NCBI GenBank assembly: GCA_036399015.1
Contig: DASWNW010000036.1
Span: forward strand, 1 to 64,000
DNA from: QHVT01 sp036399015
GTDB lineage: Bacteria > Acidobacteriota > Thermoanaerobaculia > Gp7-AA8
Reading direction: 5' to 3'
Length of the DNA stretch: 64,000 nucleotides
Shown here: piece after piece, positions 26,222 to 36,383 of the stretch
Layout: each line of letters begins with the position of its first letter
Position numbering within the stretch: the stretch's first letter is position 1
Made by a program: the position numbers and the translations under genes
The notes under the pieces: model-generated
The model's database searches: none
The model's input: the letters and a program-made list of their open reading frames with translations, nothing else
What the model was told of the DNA's origin: nothing

Positions 26222-26632
26222 CGTTTTGTTGTCGGTTGTCAGGAACCGTGCGCGCTGCGGCGCGCGCACGGGGTTGTCTGGGGGTTCTCGCCTGGGCCGC
26301 AGTTCACGTCGAGACGGGTTAGTCGCTCTCGCGATAGGGCCGCTCTCGCGATAGGGCTGCTCTCGCGCGAATGCCGCTCTCGCGGTCCGCGCGCCGTCAG
26401 CCATAACACCGCGGACAACCCCGCGGCGCTTGCGGCGCGCGGTTCCCGACAACCGACAACCGCACGGCGAAACGCCGTGCGCTGGGCGGCAGTTCACGCC
26501 GAGAAGGCTCTCACGAAACGGCCGCTCTCGCGGTTCGCGCGCCGTCAGCCGTAACACCGCAGACAACCCCGCGCGCTTGCGGCGCGCGGTTCCTGACAAC
26601 CGACAACCGCGCACGGCGGAACGCCGTGCGCG
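26222..26632. repeat. 411-base repeat block: two abutting copies of a composite element
   Basis: The convergent gap between the response regulator and the KimA-like gene has no gene. It contains two head-to-tail related copies (about 26292-26481 and 26482-26632). Each starts CTGGGCnGCAGTTCACG, contains CCGCTCTCGCG units and GACAACCGACAACCGC heptamers, and ends in a GCACGGCG...CGCCGTGC hairpin. A partial unit with GTTGTCGGTTGTC occurs at 26227. Copy 1 has two extra tandem CGCTCTCGCGATAGGGC units. The block ends at the stop codon of the transporter gene. Confidence 0.88.
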
Positions 26633-28534
26633 CTACGCGGATACCGTCTCCCGCCCCCGCCGGCGCCGATCGAGGTACCAGGGGACGCTCACGACCGCGA
26701 CGCGCTGGTTGCCTTTCAGCAGCAGCAGGGAGCGGAGGACGTTAGCGCGCTGGGTGTGGAGCAGGTACTCCCACCAGCGCGCCTCGACGAGGTCGGGGAG
26801 GATCACGGCGATCATGCCGTTGCGCTCCTTGCGGAACTGGTCGAGGAACTCGAGGAGAGGCGTGAAGAGACGGCGGTACGGCGAGGGGATGCAGACCAGC
26901 GGCGTGGGGTTGAGTTTCGCGCGGGACATCGGCTCCTCGACGTAGCGCTTCCAGGCCGCGCGCATTTCGGCGCAGGCGGCGTCGTCCGAGTAGATGTGCA
27001 CCGCAGTGACGTCGGCGGAGAGGGTGAGGCCGAAGCGCAGCGCCTTCTCGGTCAGGTTGTCCCACGACTTCACCGGGATGACCACCGCCACCGGCGCGGG
27101 GTCTCCGTCGAGCTCGATCTCGGTGTCGCGCGCGGTCTGCCCCTCGACCTTCGAGTAGTGGCGGCGGACGGAGTAGAAGAGCAGCAGCAGCGCCGGGATC
27201 AGCACGACCGTGATCCAGGCGCCGTCGTGGAACTTCGCCACGACGATGACGAGCAGCGCCACGCCGGTCGACACCGCGCCGACCGCGTTGATCGCCAGCG
27301 GCAGCCAGTGCTCGCGCGCGCCACGGCGCCGCCAGTGCACGACCATCCCCGCCTGCGACAGCGTGAACGCGCCGAAGGCGCCGACGGCGAAGAGCGGGAT
27401 GAGGTGCTCGGTGATGCCGCCGAACGCGATCAGCAGCCCGCCGGCGAGCGTCGTCAGCACGACGATCCCGATCGAGTAGACCAGCCGGCGCCCGACGTTC
27501 GCGAACGCGTGCGGCAGGTAGTCATCCTCGGCGATGAGGCGGCAGATGCGGGGGAAGCCGGCGAAGCTGGTGTTCGCGGAGAGGCAGAGCACGCACAGGA
27601 GGCTGCCGATGGTCAGGTAATACAGCGCGCCGCGTCCCACCACCGCCGCGATGAGCGACGAGAGGACGCTCTGGTAACCGGCCAGCTCCTGTTTCATAGC
27701 GCCGACGCGGTAGGCGTGGGTGAGATAGGCGATGCCGCCGAGGAGGAAGGCGAGGATGGCGCAGATCGCGGCCAGCGTCCGCTTCGCGTACTTGACGGCC
27801 GGCTCCTTGAAGAGCGGGACGCCGTTGCTGACCGCCTCCACGCCCGTCATGGCCGTACAGCCGCTCGCGAACGCCCGCAGCAGCAGCCAGAGACCGGCGG
27901 CGGTGCCGGCGGCGGCGAGCGGCGGCGGGGGAACGACCGGTGTGGGATGGCCACCCGCGGCGACGGTCTTGACGACGCCGACGATGAGGATGACGGCGAA
28001 CAGGATGACGAAGGCGTACGTGGGAATGCCGAAGGCGAGCCCCGACTCCCGCACGCCGCGCAGGTTCACGAGTGCTACCACGACGAGGATGCCGAGGCAG
28101 AGGGGGAGGATGTAGTCGTGCAGGGTGGGGAAGGCGGAGACGAGCGCGCCGACGCCGGCGGAGATCCCGACCGCGGCGTTGAGGACGTAATCGAGGACGA
28201 GCGCCGCCGCGGCGCAGAGGCCGGGGAGCGTCCCGAGGTTCTCCTTTGCCACGACGTACGAGCCGCCGCCGTTCGGATAGGCGGCGATGGTCTGGCGGTA
28301 GGAGAGATAGAGGATGGCCAGCAGCAGGAGGATGACCACCGTCAGCGGCCGCATGTAGACGAGACCGGCCGCACCGAGGGGAATCAGGATCGCCAGCGCC
28401 GCCTCGGGGCCGTAGGAAGCGGAGGCCAGCGCGTCGAGGCCGAGGACCGGCACGCCGCGCGCGGCGCCGATCTTCACGTCCTCCGCCTCGGACGAGGCTA
28501 ACCGGCGGCCGAGAAAGGCTTTGACCAGAGACAT
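26633..28534 (-). CDS. KimA-like APC-superfamily transporter (potassium uptake type)
   Basis: This is a 633-residue protein with about 12 membrane segments (about 30-425). The N-terminal signature VLGLDALASASYGPEAAL is typical of the KimA/YdaO branch of APC/KUP transporters. The cytosolic C-terminal domain (about 455-620: PVAVVIPVKSWDNLTEKAL, ADVTAVHIYSDD) resembles universal-stress-protein folds. Bacillus KimA is a high-affinity K+/H+ symporter controlled by c-di-AMP; transfer of that role here is inference. Many genomes annotate these as amino-acid permeases. Confidence 0.78.
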   Translation of the reverse strand: MSLVKAFLGRRLASSEAEDVKIGAARGVPVLGLDALASASYGPEAALAILIPLGAAGLVYMRPLTVVILLLLAILYLSYRQTIAAYPNGGGSYVVAKENLGTLPGLCAAAALVLDYVLNAAVGISAGVGALVSAFPTLHDYILPLCLGILVVVALVNLRGVRESGLAFGIPTYAFVILFAVILIVGVVKTVAAGGHPTPVVPPPPLAAAGTAAGLWLLLRAFASGCTAMTGVEAVSNGVPLFKEPAVKYAKRTLAAICAILAFLLGGIAYLTHAYRVGAMKQELAGYQSVLSSLIAAVVGRGALYYLTIGSLLCVLCLSANTSFAGFPRICRLIAEDDYLPHAFANVGRRLVYSIGIVVLTTLAGGLLIAFGGITEHLIPLFAVGAFGAFTLSQAGMVVHWRRRGAREHWLPLAINAVGAVSTGVALLVIVVAKFHDGAWITVVLIPALLLLFYSVRRHYSKVEGQTARDTEIELDGDPAPVAVVIPVKSWDNLTEKALRFGLTLSADVTAVHIYSDDAACAEMRAAWKRYVEEPMSRAKLNPTPLVCIPSPYRRLFTPLLEFLDQFRKERNGMIAVILPDLVEARWWEYLLHTQRANVLRSLLLLKGNQRVAVVSVPWYLDRRRRGRETVSA

Positions 28535-28583
28535 CCGGTTTGCGTCTGGTGCAATGCAAGGGCCGGGTTTGCTTCCGGCGATG

Positions 28584-29012
28584 TCAGACGGTGCCGCCCC
28601 GTTCCCAGGCCTCGACGGCCGTTCCGCGGAACGTCATCAGCGCCAGCCGGCGGAAGCCGGCGTCGCGTGCCGCGGCGAGCACCTGTTCGACGTCCCCGTA
28701 GGAGACGGTGCCGTCCGCGCTCACCAGCAACTGCCGGTCGGTGCCGCGGTCGGCGAGCGTCCGGAGCTCAGCGGCGAGCTGTGCGGCCGGGACGCGGTTC
28801 TGCCCGACGAAGATCTCACCGGTCTTCCGGATCGTGATCTCGAGATCCGTCTCGGCGCCGTGAACGCGGGTCGCGGTGGTCGCCCAGGGGAGGCTGACGC
28901 GAGGAACGAAGCCGCAGGCGATCGGTTGCGGCGGGATGAGCGCCATGAAGAGCGTCAGGACGACCCCAAACAGCGCGATTCCGTAGATCTGCAGGCTGCG
29001 CTCGATCATCAC
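28584..29012 (-). CDS. ExbD/TolR-family biopolymer transport protein
   Basis: This is a 142-residue protein with one N-terminal membrane segment (about 10-28) and a periplasmic ExbD/TolR domain (about 55-135: DLEITIRKTGEIFVGQNRV, LLVSADGTVSYGDVEQVLAAARDAGF). ExbD proteins work with ExbB to energise TonB or TolA. No exbB partner lies beside it, and the membrane segment lacks a clearly placed Asp. A TonB-like gene is at 2157. Confidence 0.82.
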   Translation of the reverse strand: MMIERSLQIYGIALFGVVLTLFMALIPPQPIACGFVPRVSLPWATTATRVHGAETDLEITIRKTGEIFVGQNRVPAAQLAAELRTLADRGTDRQLLVSADGTVSYGDVEQVLAAARDAGFRRLALMTFRGTAVEAWERGGTV

Positions 29013-29033
29013 GGCGGCAAGTCTACTCCTCCG

Positions 29034-30419
29034 TCAGCGGGCGAGCGGGATGGTGAAGGAGAAGGTGCTGCCGGTGCCGGGGGCGCTCTCGACTCCGATG
29101 CTGCCGCCGTGCGCCTCGACGGCGAGCTTGCAGAAGGCGAGTCCGAGGCCGGTGCCGACCTTGCGGGCGTCGAGCTGTCCGAATTTCTCGAAGATGCGTT
29201 CGAAGGCCTCGGTCGGAATGCCGGTGCCGGTGTCCTGGACGGCGAAGCGGATGCGCTCTTCGCCGTCGCGCGCGGCGGTGATGGTGACGGTGCCGGCGCG
29301 GGTGAACTTGATGGCGTTGGCGATGAGGTTGACGAGGGTGCGGGTCAGCTTCTTCTCGTCCCCCGGGAACGCAGGGAGGGTGGCGTGGAGGTCGGTGACG
29401 ATCGCGGTCTGCTCCATGCGCGCCAGCGACGAGACCTGCTCGACCGCGCCGGCGATGAGGTCGGCCGGCGACACGAGGTCGTATTGCAGCTCCGTGGTGC
29501 CGGACTCCATCTTCTCGACGTCGAGGAGGTCGTTGATCATGCCGAGGAGCGTCTTTCCGCCGGTGATGGCGATGCTCATCATCTCGCGCTGGGTGTCGGT
29601 GAGCTCGCCGTAGTTGCCGAGCATCTCCACGCCGACGATGACGGCGGTGAGCGGCGTGCGCAGGTCGTGGACGATCATGTTGCGCATGTCGTCGCGCAGC
29701 TTCTCGACCTCCTGCAGCTTTTTGTAGTTCTCCTGCAGTTGCTCGAAGAGCGCCGTCTCCCGGTCGCGACCCCGCTTCTTCTCGAGGCTGACGCCGATGC
29801 GCGCCTTGAGCAGGGTGGGGTTGAACGGCTTGGCGAGGTAGTCTTCCGCCCCCGCCTCGATGCAGCGCACCACCGACTGGATCTCGCCGATGGCGGAGAT
29901 CATGATGACGGGGATGTGCTGCAGGCTCGCGTCGCTCTTGATGCGGCCGAGGACCTCGTAGCCGTCCATGTCGGGCATCATGATGTCGAGGAGCACGAGG
30001 TCGAACGCGGTCGCGCGCATCGCGGCGAGCGCCTCGCTGCCGCTGGCGGTGGTCGTCACGGTGTGACCCTGACGCCGGAGACGGCGCGAGAGGACCTCGC
30101 GGTTGTTCGCGTCGTCGTCGACGACCAGCAGCAGACCGGCCGCGACCGGCGGACGTGCCGGGAGTGCGGGCAACGGCGGCAGCTCGTCCACGTCGTCGAC
30201 GTCGAAGTGCATCTGCCCTTCGGCGGTGGTGAAGTTCTCCTCGATCAACGCCAGCATCCGGTGACCGGCGGCGCGAACTTTCTCGAGGTCCGACACGAAC
30301 CGGTCGCGGCCCGGCCCGTCCACCTCCTCGGTGAGGATCTCGGAGTAGCCGATGATCTGGTTGAGCGGGCTGCGCAGGTCGTGGAGGAGCTGCGGCGAGA
30401 GGCTGGTGGGGGCGCTCAT
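29034..30419 (-). CDS. Hybrid kinase with two HisKA segments: HisKA-REC-HisKA-HATPase
   Basis: From ATG 30419 the product is 461 residues and soluble. Residues 5-70 look like a HisKA dimerisation segment (LLHDLRSPLNQIIGYSEIL, His13) with no ATPase behind it. A receiver domain (about 95-210: VVDDDANNREVL, LLDIMMPDMDGYE, LAKPFNP), a short coiled coil, a second HisKA (MIVHDLRTPLTAVI, about 257) and HATPase_c (NLIANAIKF, GTGLGLAFCKL) follow. It overlaps the upstream REC gene by four bases. Probably part of a phosphorelay with its two neighbours. Confidence 0.87.
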   Translation of the reverse strand: MSAPTSLSPQLLHDLRSPLNQIIGYSEILTEEVDGPGRDRFVSDLEKVRAAGHRMLALIEENFTTAEGQMHFDVDDVDELPPLPALPARPPVAAGLLLVVDDDANNREVLSRRLRRQGHTVTTTASGSEALAAMRATAFDLVLLDIMMPDMDGYEVLGRIKSDASLQHIPVIMISAIGEIQSVVRCIEAGAEDYLAKPFNPTLLKARIGVSLEKKRGRDRETALFEQLQENYKKLQEVEKLRDDMRNMIVHDLRTPLTAVIVGVEMLGNYGELTDTQREMMSIAITGGKTLLGMINDLLDVEKMESGTTELQYDLVSPADLIAGAVEQVSSLARMEQTAIVTDLHATLPAFPGDEKKLTRTLVNLIANAIKFTRAGTVTITAARDGEERIRFAVQDTGTGIPTEAFERIFEKFGQLDARKVGTGLGLAFCKLAVEAHGGSIGVESAPGTGSTFSFTIPLAR

Positions 30420-30795
30420 GCGGTTTCCTTCGCCGGGAGGAGCAGCAGCGCCTCGATCTTCGCGAGGAGTCGCGGCAACTCGATCGGCTTCGTGTCGTAG
30501 TCGTCGCATCCCGCTTCGAGCGCCTTGTCGCGGTCCTGCGCCATGGCGTGCGCCGTCAGGGCGATGACAGGGATGTGCTTGAGGAACGGGTCGGCCTTCA
30601 TCTGGCGGGTGGCTTCCCAACCGTCGACGACGGGAAGGCTCATGTCCATCAGAACGAGGTCGGGCCTGTTCGCGCGCGCCACTTCCAGGCCCATCTGGCC
30701 GTCGGTGGCGAGCAGCACGCCATAGCCGCGGCGCTCGAGGCGGCGCGAGAGCATGTCGCGGTTCATCTCGTTGTCTTCGACGATGAGGATGGTGC

Positions 30796-30799
<4 letters not shown>
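30416..30799 (-). CDS. Stand-alone receiver (CheY-like) response regulator
   Basis: This is a 127-residue single receiver domain: acidic pocket VEDNEMNRD, phospho-acceptor Asp52 (LMDMSLPVVDGW), Thr/Ala switch region ALTAHAMAQDRDKALEAGCDDYDTKPIEL. No output domain. It lies between two hybrid kinase genes with four-base overlaps on both sides, so it is likely an intermediate or sink in their phosphorelay. Similar DivK-type receivers work this way. Confidence 0.92.
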
Positions 30800-33171
<2,372 letters not shown>

Positions 33172-33199
33172 GATCGCCTCCTGGTTGTTCAACGGGACG

Positions 33200-33231
33200 C
33201 GATCGCAAGGCGCGCAGTCGAGGTTTGTCTG
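33200..33231 (-). promoter_or_regulatory. Shared upstream box, copy 1 (hybrid kinase leader)
   Basis: About 30 bases upstream of the hybrid kinase start match 34692-34722 upstream of the desaturase at roughly 25 positions (GATCGCAA, GCGCG, AGTCGA and TGTC blocks in plus-strand reading). Both genes read leftwards and both boxes lie 30-40 bases before the start. This may be a common promoter or operator. Confidence 0.4.
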
Positions 33232-33273
33232 TAGGGGTTAACTCCGGCGTAATGCACGGATTACGCCGTCACG

Positions 33274-33543
33274 TCAGGACCACAGTCTCCTTCCGGCGCG
33301 GCGGCCGGTGAAGAGGCGCACCACGAAGAGCAGCAGGATCGCGCCGGCGAAGGCGACGAGGATGCTGCCGAGCACGCCGGCGCGCAGCTCCACGCCGACG
33401 GCGCGGAAGAGATAGCCGCCGAGGAAGGCGCCGAGCACACCGACGACGATGTCGCCGAGGAGCCCGAAGCCGTTCCCGCGCATGAACCGGCCGGCGAGCC
33501 AGCCGGCGACCGCGCCCGTCACGACGAACCAGAGGAGTTCCAT
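33274..33543 (-). CDS. GlsB/YeaQ/YmgE-family stress-response membrane protein
   Basis: This is an 89-residue protein with three membrane segments and the Gly-rich family pattern (GAVAGWLAGRFMRGNGFGLLGDIVVGVLG given in part: WLAGRFM, GDIVVGVLGAFLGG). These small proteins are often called transglycosylase-associated and accumulate under stress; no enzymatic role is shown. The start ATG at 33543 shares a base with the desaturase stop (33543-33545), suggesting cotranscription. Confidence 0.88.
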   Translation of the reverse strand: MELLWFVVTGAVAGWLAGRFMRGNGFGLLGDIVVGVLGAFLGGYLFRAVGVELRAGVLGSILVAFAGAILLLFVVRLFTGRRAGRRLWS

Positions 33544-34652
33544 CAGACGGCCCTCGCCATCGCCAGGCTGCGGGCGTGATTCCAGCCGCGGCGCGCCTCA
33601 CGGATGTGAGCGCGTGCCTTGCGGCGCGCGGTGCGCGAGTAGTCCTCGAGGTGCTGCCGCCAGAGCGTCGCCGCGGCGTCGAGATGCGCGCGGGCGTCGG
33701 TGACGAGCGTGGTGATCTTCTCGGTGAGATGCGCGGGCGCGACGGCGATGCGCGGCTCGAGGTTGCGCAGCTCCGCGTCCATGCGCGCCTGTTCGATCTG
33801 CGGCGGCGTGGCCGAGCGGAGATCGGCGGCGAGGCCGGTGAACCGGAGCGTGGCGATGAACCACTTCGCCGGATCCCAGTGATACCAGCGGATGCCGTTG
33901 CGGAAGTCGGCCGGGAAGCGGTGATGGAAGCTGTGGTAGCCCTCGCCGAGGGTCAGCAGCGCCACCCCCCAGTTGTCGCGGGCGGAGACCTCGGCGTTGT
34001 ACGCGGGCTTGCCGACGTAGTGCGCGAGCGAGTTCACGAAGAACGTGGTGTGGTGGATGACGGCGAGGCGGAGGAAGCCGCCCCAGAGCAGTCCGGCGAT
34101 CGCGTCGCCGAACATCGCGCCGATCAGCGCCGGCAGGCCGAAGCCGCCGACGACGAGAATGATCTTGTACCAGCGGTTCTGCCACCGGACGATGGGGTTC
34201 CTGAGGAGGTCGGGGGCGTTCGCCTTCGCGTCGGGCGCGTCGTGATGATGGAAGACCCAGAGGATGTGCGCCCACCAGAAGCCGCGGTTGATGTTGTACG
34301 GATCCCAGTCGCGGTCGACGTACTGGTGATGGACGCGGTGGCTGGACGACCACCAGAGAATCGAGTTCTGCGCGGCCATGGCGCCGAAGATCGCGTAGAA
34401 GAGCTGCACCGGACGCGAGGCCTCGTAGCTCTTGTGGGAGAAGAAGCGGTGATAGCCGGCGCAGATCGACATCCCGACGGCGAGGTACATCCCCAGGGCG
34501 AGCAGCGGCATCCAGAGCTCGAGCCCGGTGAAGTAGGTGTAGACCGCGGTGCCGGCGATCCCGACGATCGGCGTCAGGATGAGGAAAGACATCACGAAGT
34601 AGTCGATGCTTCCGCTGGGCCTGCTGCGGGGGGCGGGGACTTCAGTGCTCAT
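33543..34652 (-). CDS. Acyl-CoA / fatty-acid delta-9-type desaturase
   Basis: This is a 369-residue integral membrane desaturase. The three His boxes are present: HRFFSH (68-73), HRVHH (105-109) and HSFHH (about 242), which bind the di-iron centre. About four membrane segments precede and separate them. It introduces a cis double bond into saturated acyl chains, adjusting membrane fluidity. After about 290 there is an extra basic helical tail of about 80 residues (many Arg and His) not needed for the fold. Coupled to glsB downstream. Confidence 0.9.
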   Translation of the reverse strand: MSTEVPAPRSRPSGSIDYFVMSFLILTPIVGIAGTAVYTYFTGLELWMPLLALGMYLAVGMSICAGYHRFFSHKSYEASRPVQLFYAIFGAMAAQNSILWWSSSHRVHHQYVDRDWDPYNINRGFWWAHILWVFHHHDAPDAKANAPDLLRNPIVRWQNRWYKIILVVGGFGLPALIGAMFGDAIAGLLWGGFLRLAVIHHTTFFVNSLAHYVGKPAYNAEVSARDNWGVALLTLGEGYHSFHHRFPADFRNGIRWYHWDPAKWFIATLRFTGLAADLRSATPPQIEQARMDAELRNLEPRIAVAPAHLTEKITTLVTDARAHLDAAATLWRQHLEDYSRTARRKARAHIREARRGWNHARSLAMARAV

Positions 34653-34691
34653 GCGCTTCTCCAGTCATGTCGACCGGGCGAGTCACGAAAC

Positions 34692-34722
34692 GGATCGCAA
34701 GCGCGGAGTCGAAGTCTGTCCA
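34692..34722 (-). promoter_or_regulatory. Shared upstream box, copy 2 (desaturase leader)
   Basis: This matches 33200-33231 with about six differences and one gap, and has the same orientation and distance to the start of the gene it precedes. Confidence 0.4.
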
Positions 34723-34797
34723 GTGTAACCCGGGGAGGCGGGGGATTATTTACATGTACGTCCCGGGGCGGAGCGGGTATGGTGGGGACAGGACCGA

Positions 34798-35016
34798 ATG
34801 CAGATCACCATCGAAGACCGCGGACGCGACACGCTCCGCCAACGCCTCCGCGACCGCCTCGACGAGGCTGCCGCCCTCCGCTGTACCGAGCACGACCAGA
34901 CCGTCGTGGCCGTGACGATCCACGGCCGCGAGAACGGCTGGTTCGACACGCGCTGGGTGACCTGCTGCGACGCCCTCGAACAGCGCGCCGCGGCGATCGT
35001 CAAAGAGCGGTGTTGA
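34798..35016 (+). CDS. Small hypothetical protein
   Basis: This 72-residue protein is not recognised. It is soluble, begins with a beta-like stretch (MQITIEDRGRDTL), has an Arg-rich helix, and contains a conserved-looking HDQTVVAVTIHGREN and a Cys-Cys pair (WVTCCDAL). It lies between the divergent desaturase gene and the convergent coiled-coil gene. Codon usage matches the neighbours, which supports a real gene. Confidence 0.5.
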   Translation: MQITIEDRGRDTLRQRLRDRLDEAAALRCTEHDQTVVAVTIHGRENGWFDTRWVTCCDALEQRAAAIVKERC

Positions 35017-35017
35017 T

Positions 35018-35455
35018 TCAGTGGGTTGAGCCTTCGAGCCGCTGGACGCGCGACTGGAGTTCGGCGATCGCGTCCTCGTGCTTGCTCTGCGTCTCTTCGA
35101 GCGTGCGTACGCGGCGGTCGAGCTCCGCGTGGGAGAACTTGATCATCGCCTGGGTCTCGGCGGCGGTACGGCGCACTTCTTCACGGATATCGCCAGCTTC
35201 ACGTGCGAGTAGTTCGCGGGTATCCGCTAGCCCTTCCGCAACGATTTGGAGGTCGTGGCGCAGGCTTTCAGCGGTCGTATCGAAGTGGCGCTTGCTTTCC
35301 GCCGTGGCGTCGGCGAAATCGCGCCTGTTCTCTGCAATGGCGCCATCGAAGTGGCGCTTGCTTTCCGCCGTGGCGTCAGTGATGCGCTCGTCCAAGTGAC
35401 GGCGAATCTCCACCGTGTGCGTCTCGAGCAGCGCTTTCAGCTCGTCGTCCGTCAT
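35018..35455 (-). CDS. Coiled-coil protein with internal repeats
   Basis: This 145-residue protein is predicted to be mainly coiled coil. It contains a duplicated DATAESKRHFD segment, encoded by an identical 33-base DNA repeat (35279-35311 and 35345-35377), and a C-terminal heptad region (AELDRRVRTLEETQSKHEDAI). No catalytic motif and no membrane segment. It resembles short coiled-coil proteins of unknown role. The gene upstream on the same strand is purine nucleoside phosphorylase. Confidence 0.6.
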   Translation of the reverse strand: MTDDELKALLETHTVEIRRHLDERITDATAESKRHFDGAIAENRRDFADATAESKRHFDTTAESLRHDLQIVAEGLADTRELLAREAGDIREEVRRTAAETQAMIKFSHAELDRRVRTLEETQSKHEDAIAELQSRVQRLEGSTH

Positions 35456-35464
35456 GCGTTCATT

Positions 35465-36283
35465 TTACCGCGCCAGACGCTCCAGCAGCGCGAGCACGAG
35501 GCCGGTGAACTGCTGCTGCACGCGCGCGGTCGTGTCCATCACTTCCTGGTGCGTGAGCTTCTGTTTGAGGATGCCGGCGGCCATGTTGGTGATGCAGGAG
35601 ATGCCGAGGACGGGGATCTGCATGTGGGAGGCGGCGATGACCTCCGGGGCGGTGGACATGCCGACCGCGTCTGCGCCGAGGATGCGGAAGGCGCGGATCT
35701 CGGCGGGCGTCTCGTACGTGGGGCCGGAGAGGGCGAGGTAGACGCCTTCTTTCACATCCAGCCCCTGCTCTTTCGCCACTTCCTTCGCGATCGCGCGCAG
35801 CTCCTCGGCGTAGGCGTCGCTCATGTCGGGGAAGCGGACGCCGAGGTCGTCGAAGTTCGGGCCCCGGAGCGGGTTCACCCCCATCAGGTTGATGTGATCG
35901 GAGATGAGCATCAGGTCGCCCGGGACGAACGAGGTATTGATGCCGCCGGCGGCGTTCGTGACGATCAGCTTTCTGATCCCGAGGCGGCCGAGGACGCGCG
36001 CGAGGAACATCACGTCCGGCATCTCGTAGCCCTCGTAGAAGTGCACTCGCCCCTGCATGACGGCGACCGGGGTCTGCTTCGTGTGGCCGAGGATCAGGCG
36101 CCCCTGGTGCCCGGCCACGGTCGACGCCTTGGCGCCGGGAATCTCGCCGTAGGGGATCGAGGCCTCGACGTCGATTGCGTCGACGACGTTGCCGAGTCCG
36201 GAGCCGAGGATCACCCCCACGTGCGGCTGAAGGCTCGACTTGCTGCGGATGTATGCGACGGCTTCGTTGATGGCCTCGATCAT
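35465..36283 (-). CDS. Purine nucleoside phosphorylase
   Basis: From ATG 36283 the product is 272 residues. Trimeric PNP (PunA/XapA family) motifs are visible: ILGSGLGNV phosphate-binding loop, GHQGRL, GRVHFYEGYEM, VTNAAGGIN, SGPTYETPAE and VGMSTAPEV. It cleaves inosine, guanosine and deoxy forms with phosphate to the base and (deoxy)ribose-1-phosphate. It is divergent from a nucleoside transporter across 100 bases, a matched import-and-salvage pair. Confidence 0.93.
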   Translation of the reverse strand: MIEAINEAVAYIRSKSSLQPHVGVILGSGLGNVVDAIDVEASIPYGEIPGAKASTVAGHQGRLILGHTKQTPVAVMQGRVHFYEGYEMPDVMFLARVLGRLGIRKLIVTNAAGGINTSFVPGDLMLISDHINLMGVNPLRGPNFDDLGVRFPDMSDAYAEELRAIAKEVAKEQGLDVKEGVYLALSGPTYETPAEIRAFRILGADAVGMSTAPEVIAASHMQIPVLGISCITNMAAGILKQKLTHQEVMDTTARVQQQFTGLVLALLERLAR

Positions 36284-36383
36284 GGCGGCAGAGGATAAAC
36301 GAGTGAACGATTCGTTGACAGCAGAACTCGCATCAACGACCATCGGGCGCGGTTCACCACATCAAGAGCGGACGGAGTCACAG

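Noticed and set aside
28521..30500. Plus-strand open frame of about 660 codons across the kinase cluster
   Set aside because: It is the complement of two genes with clear HisKA, HATPase and REC motifs. It has Asp/Val/Leu/Arg-rich composition without motifs.
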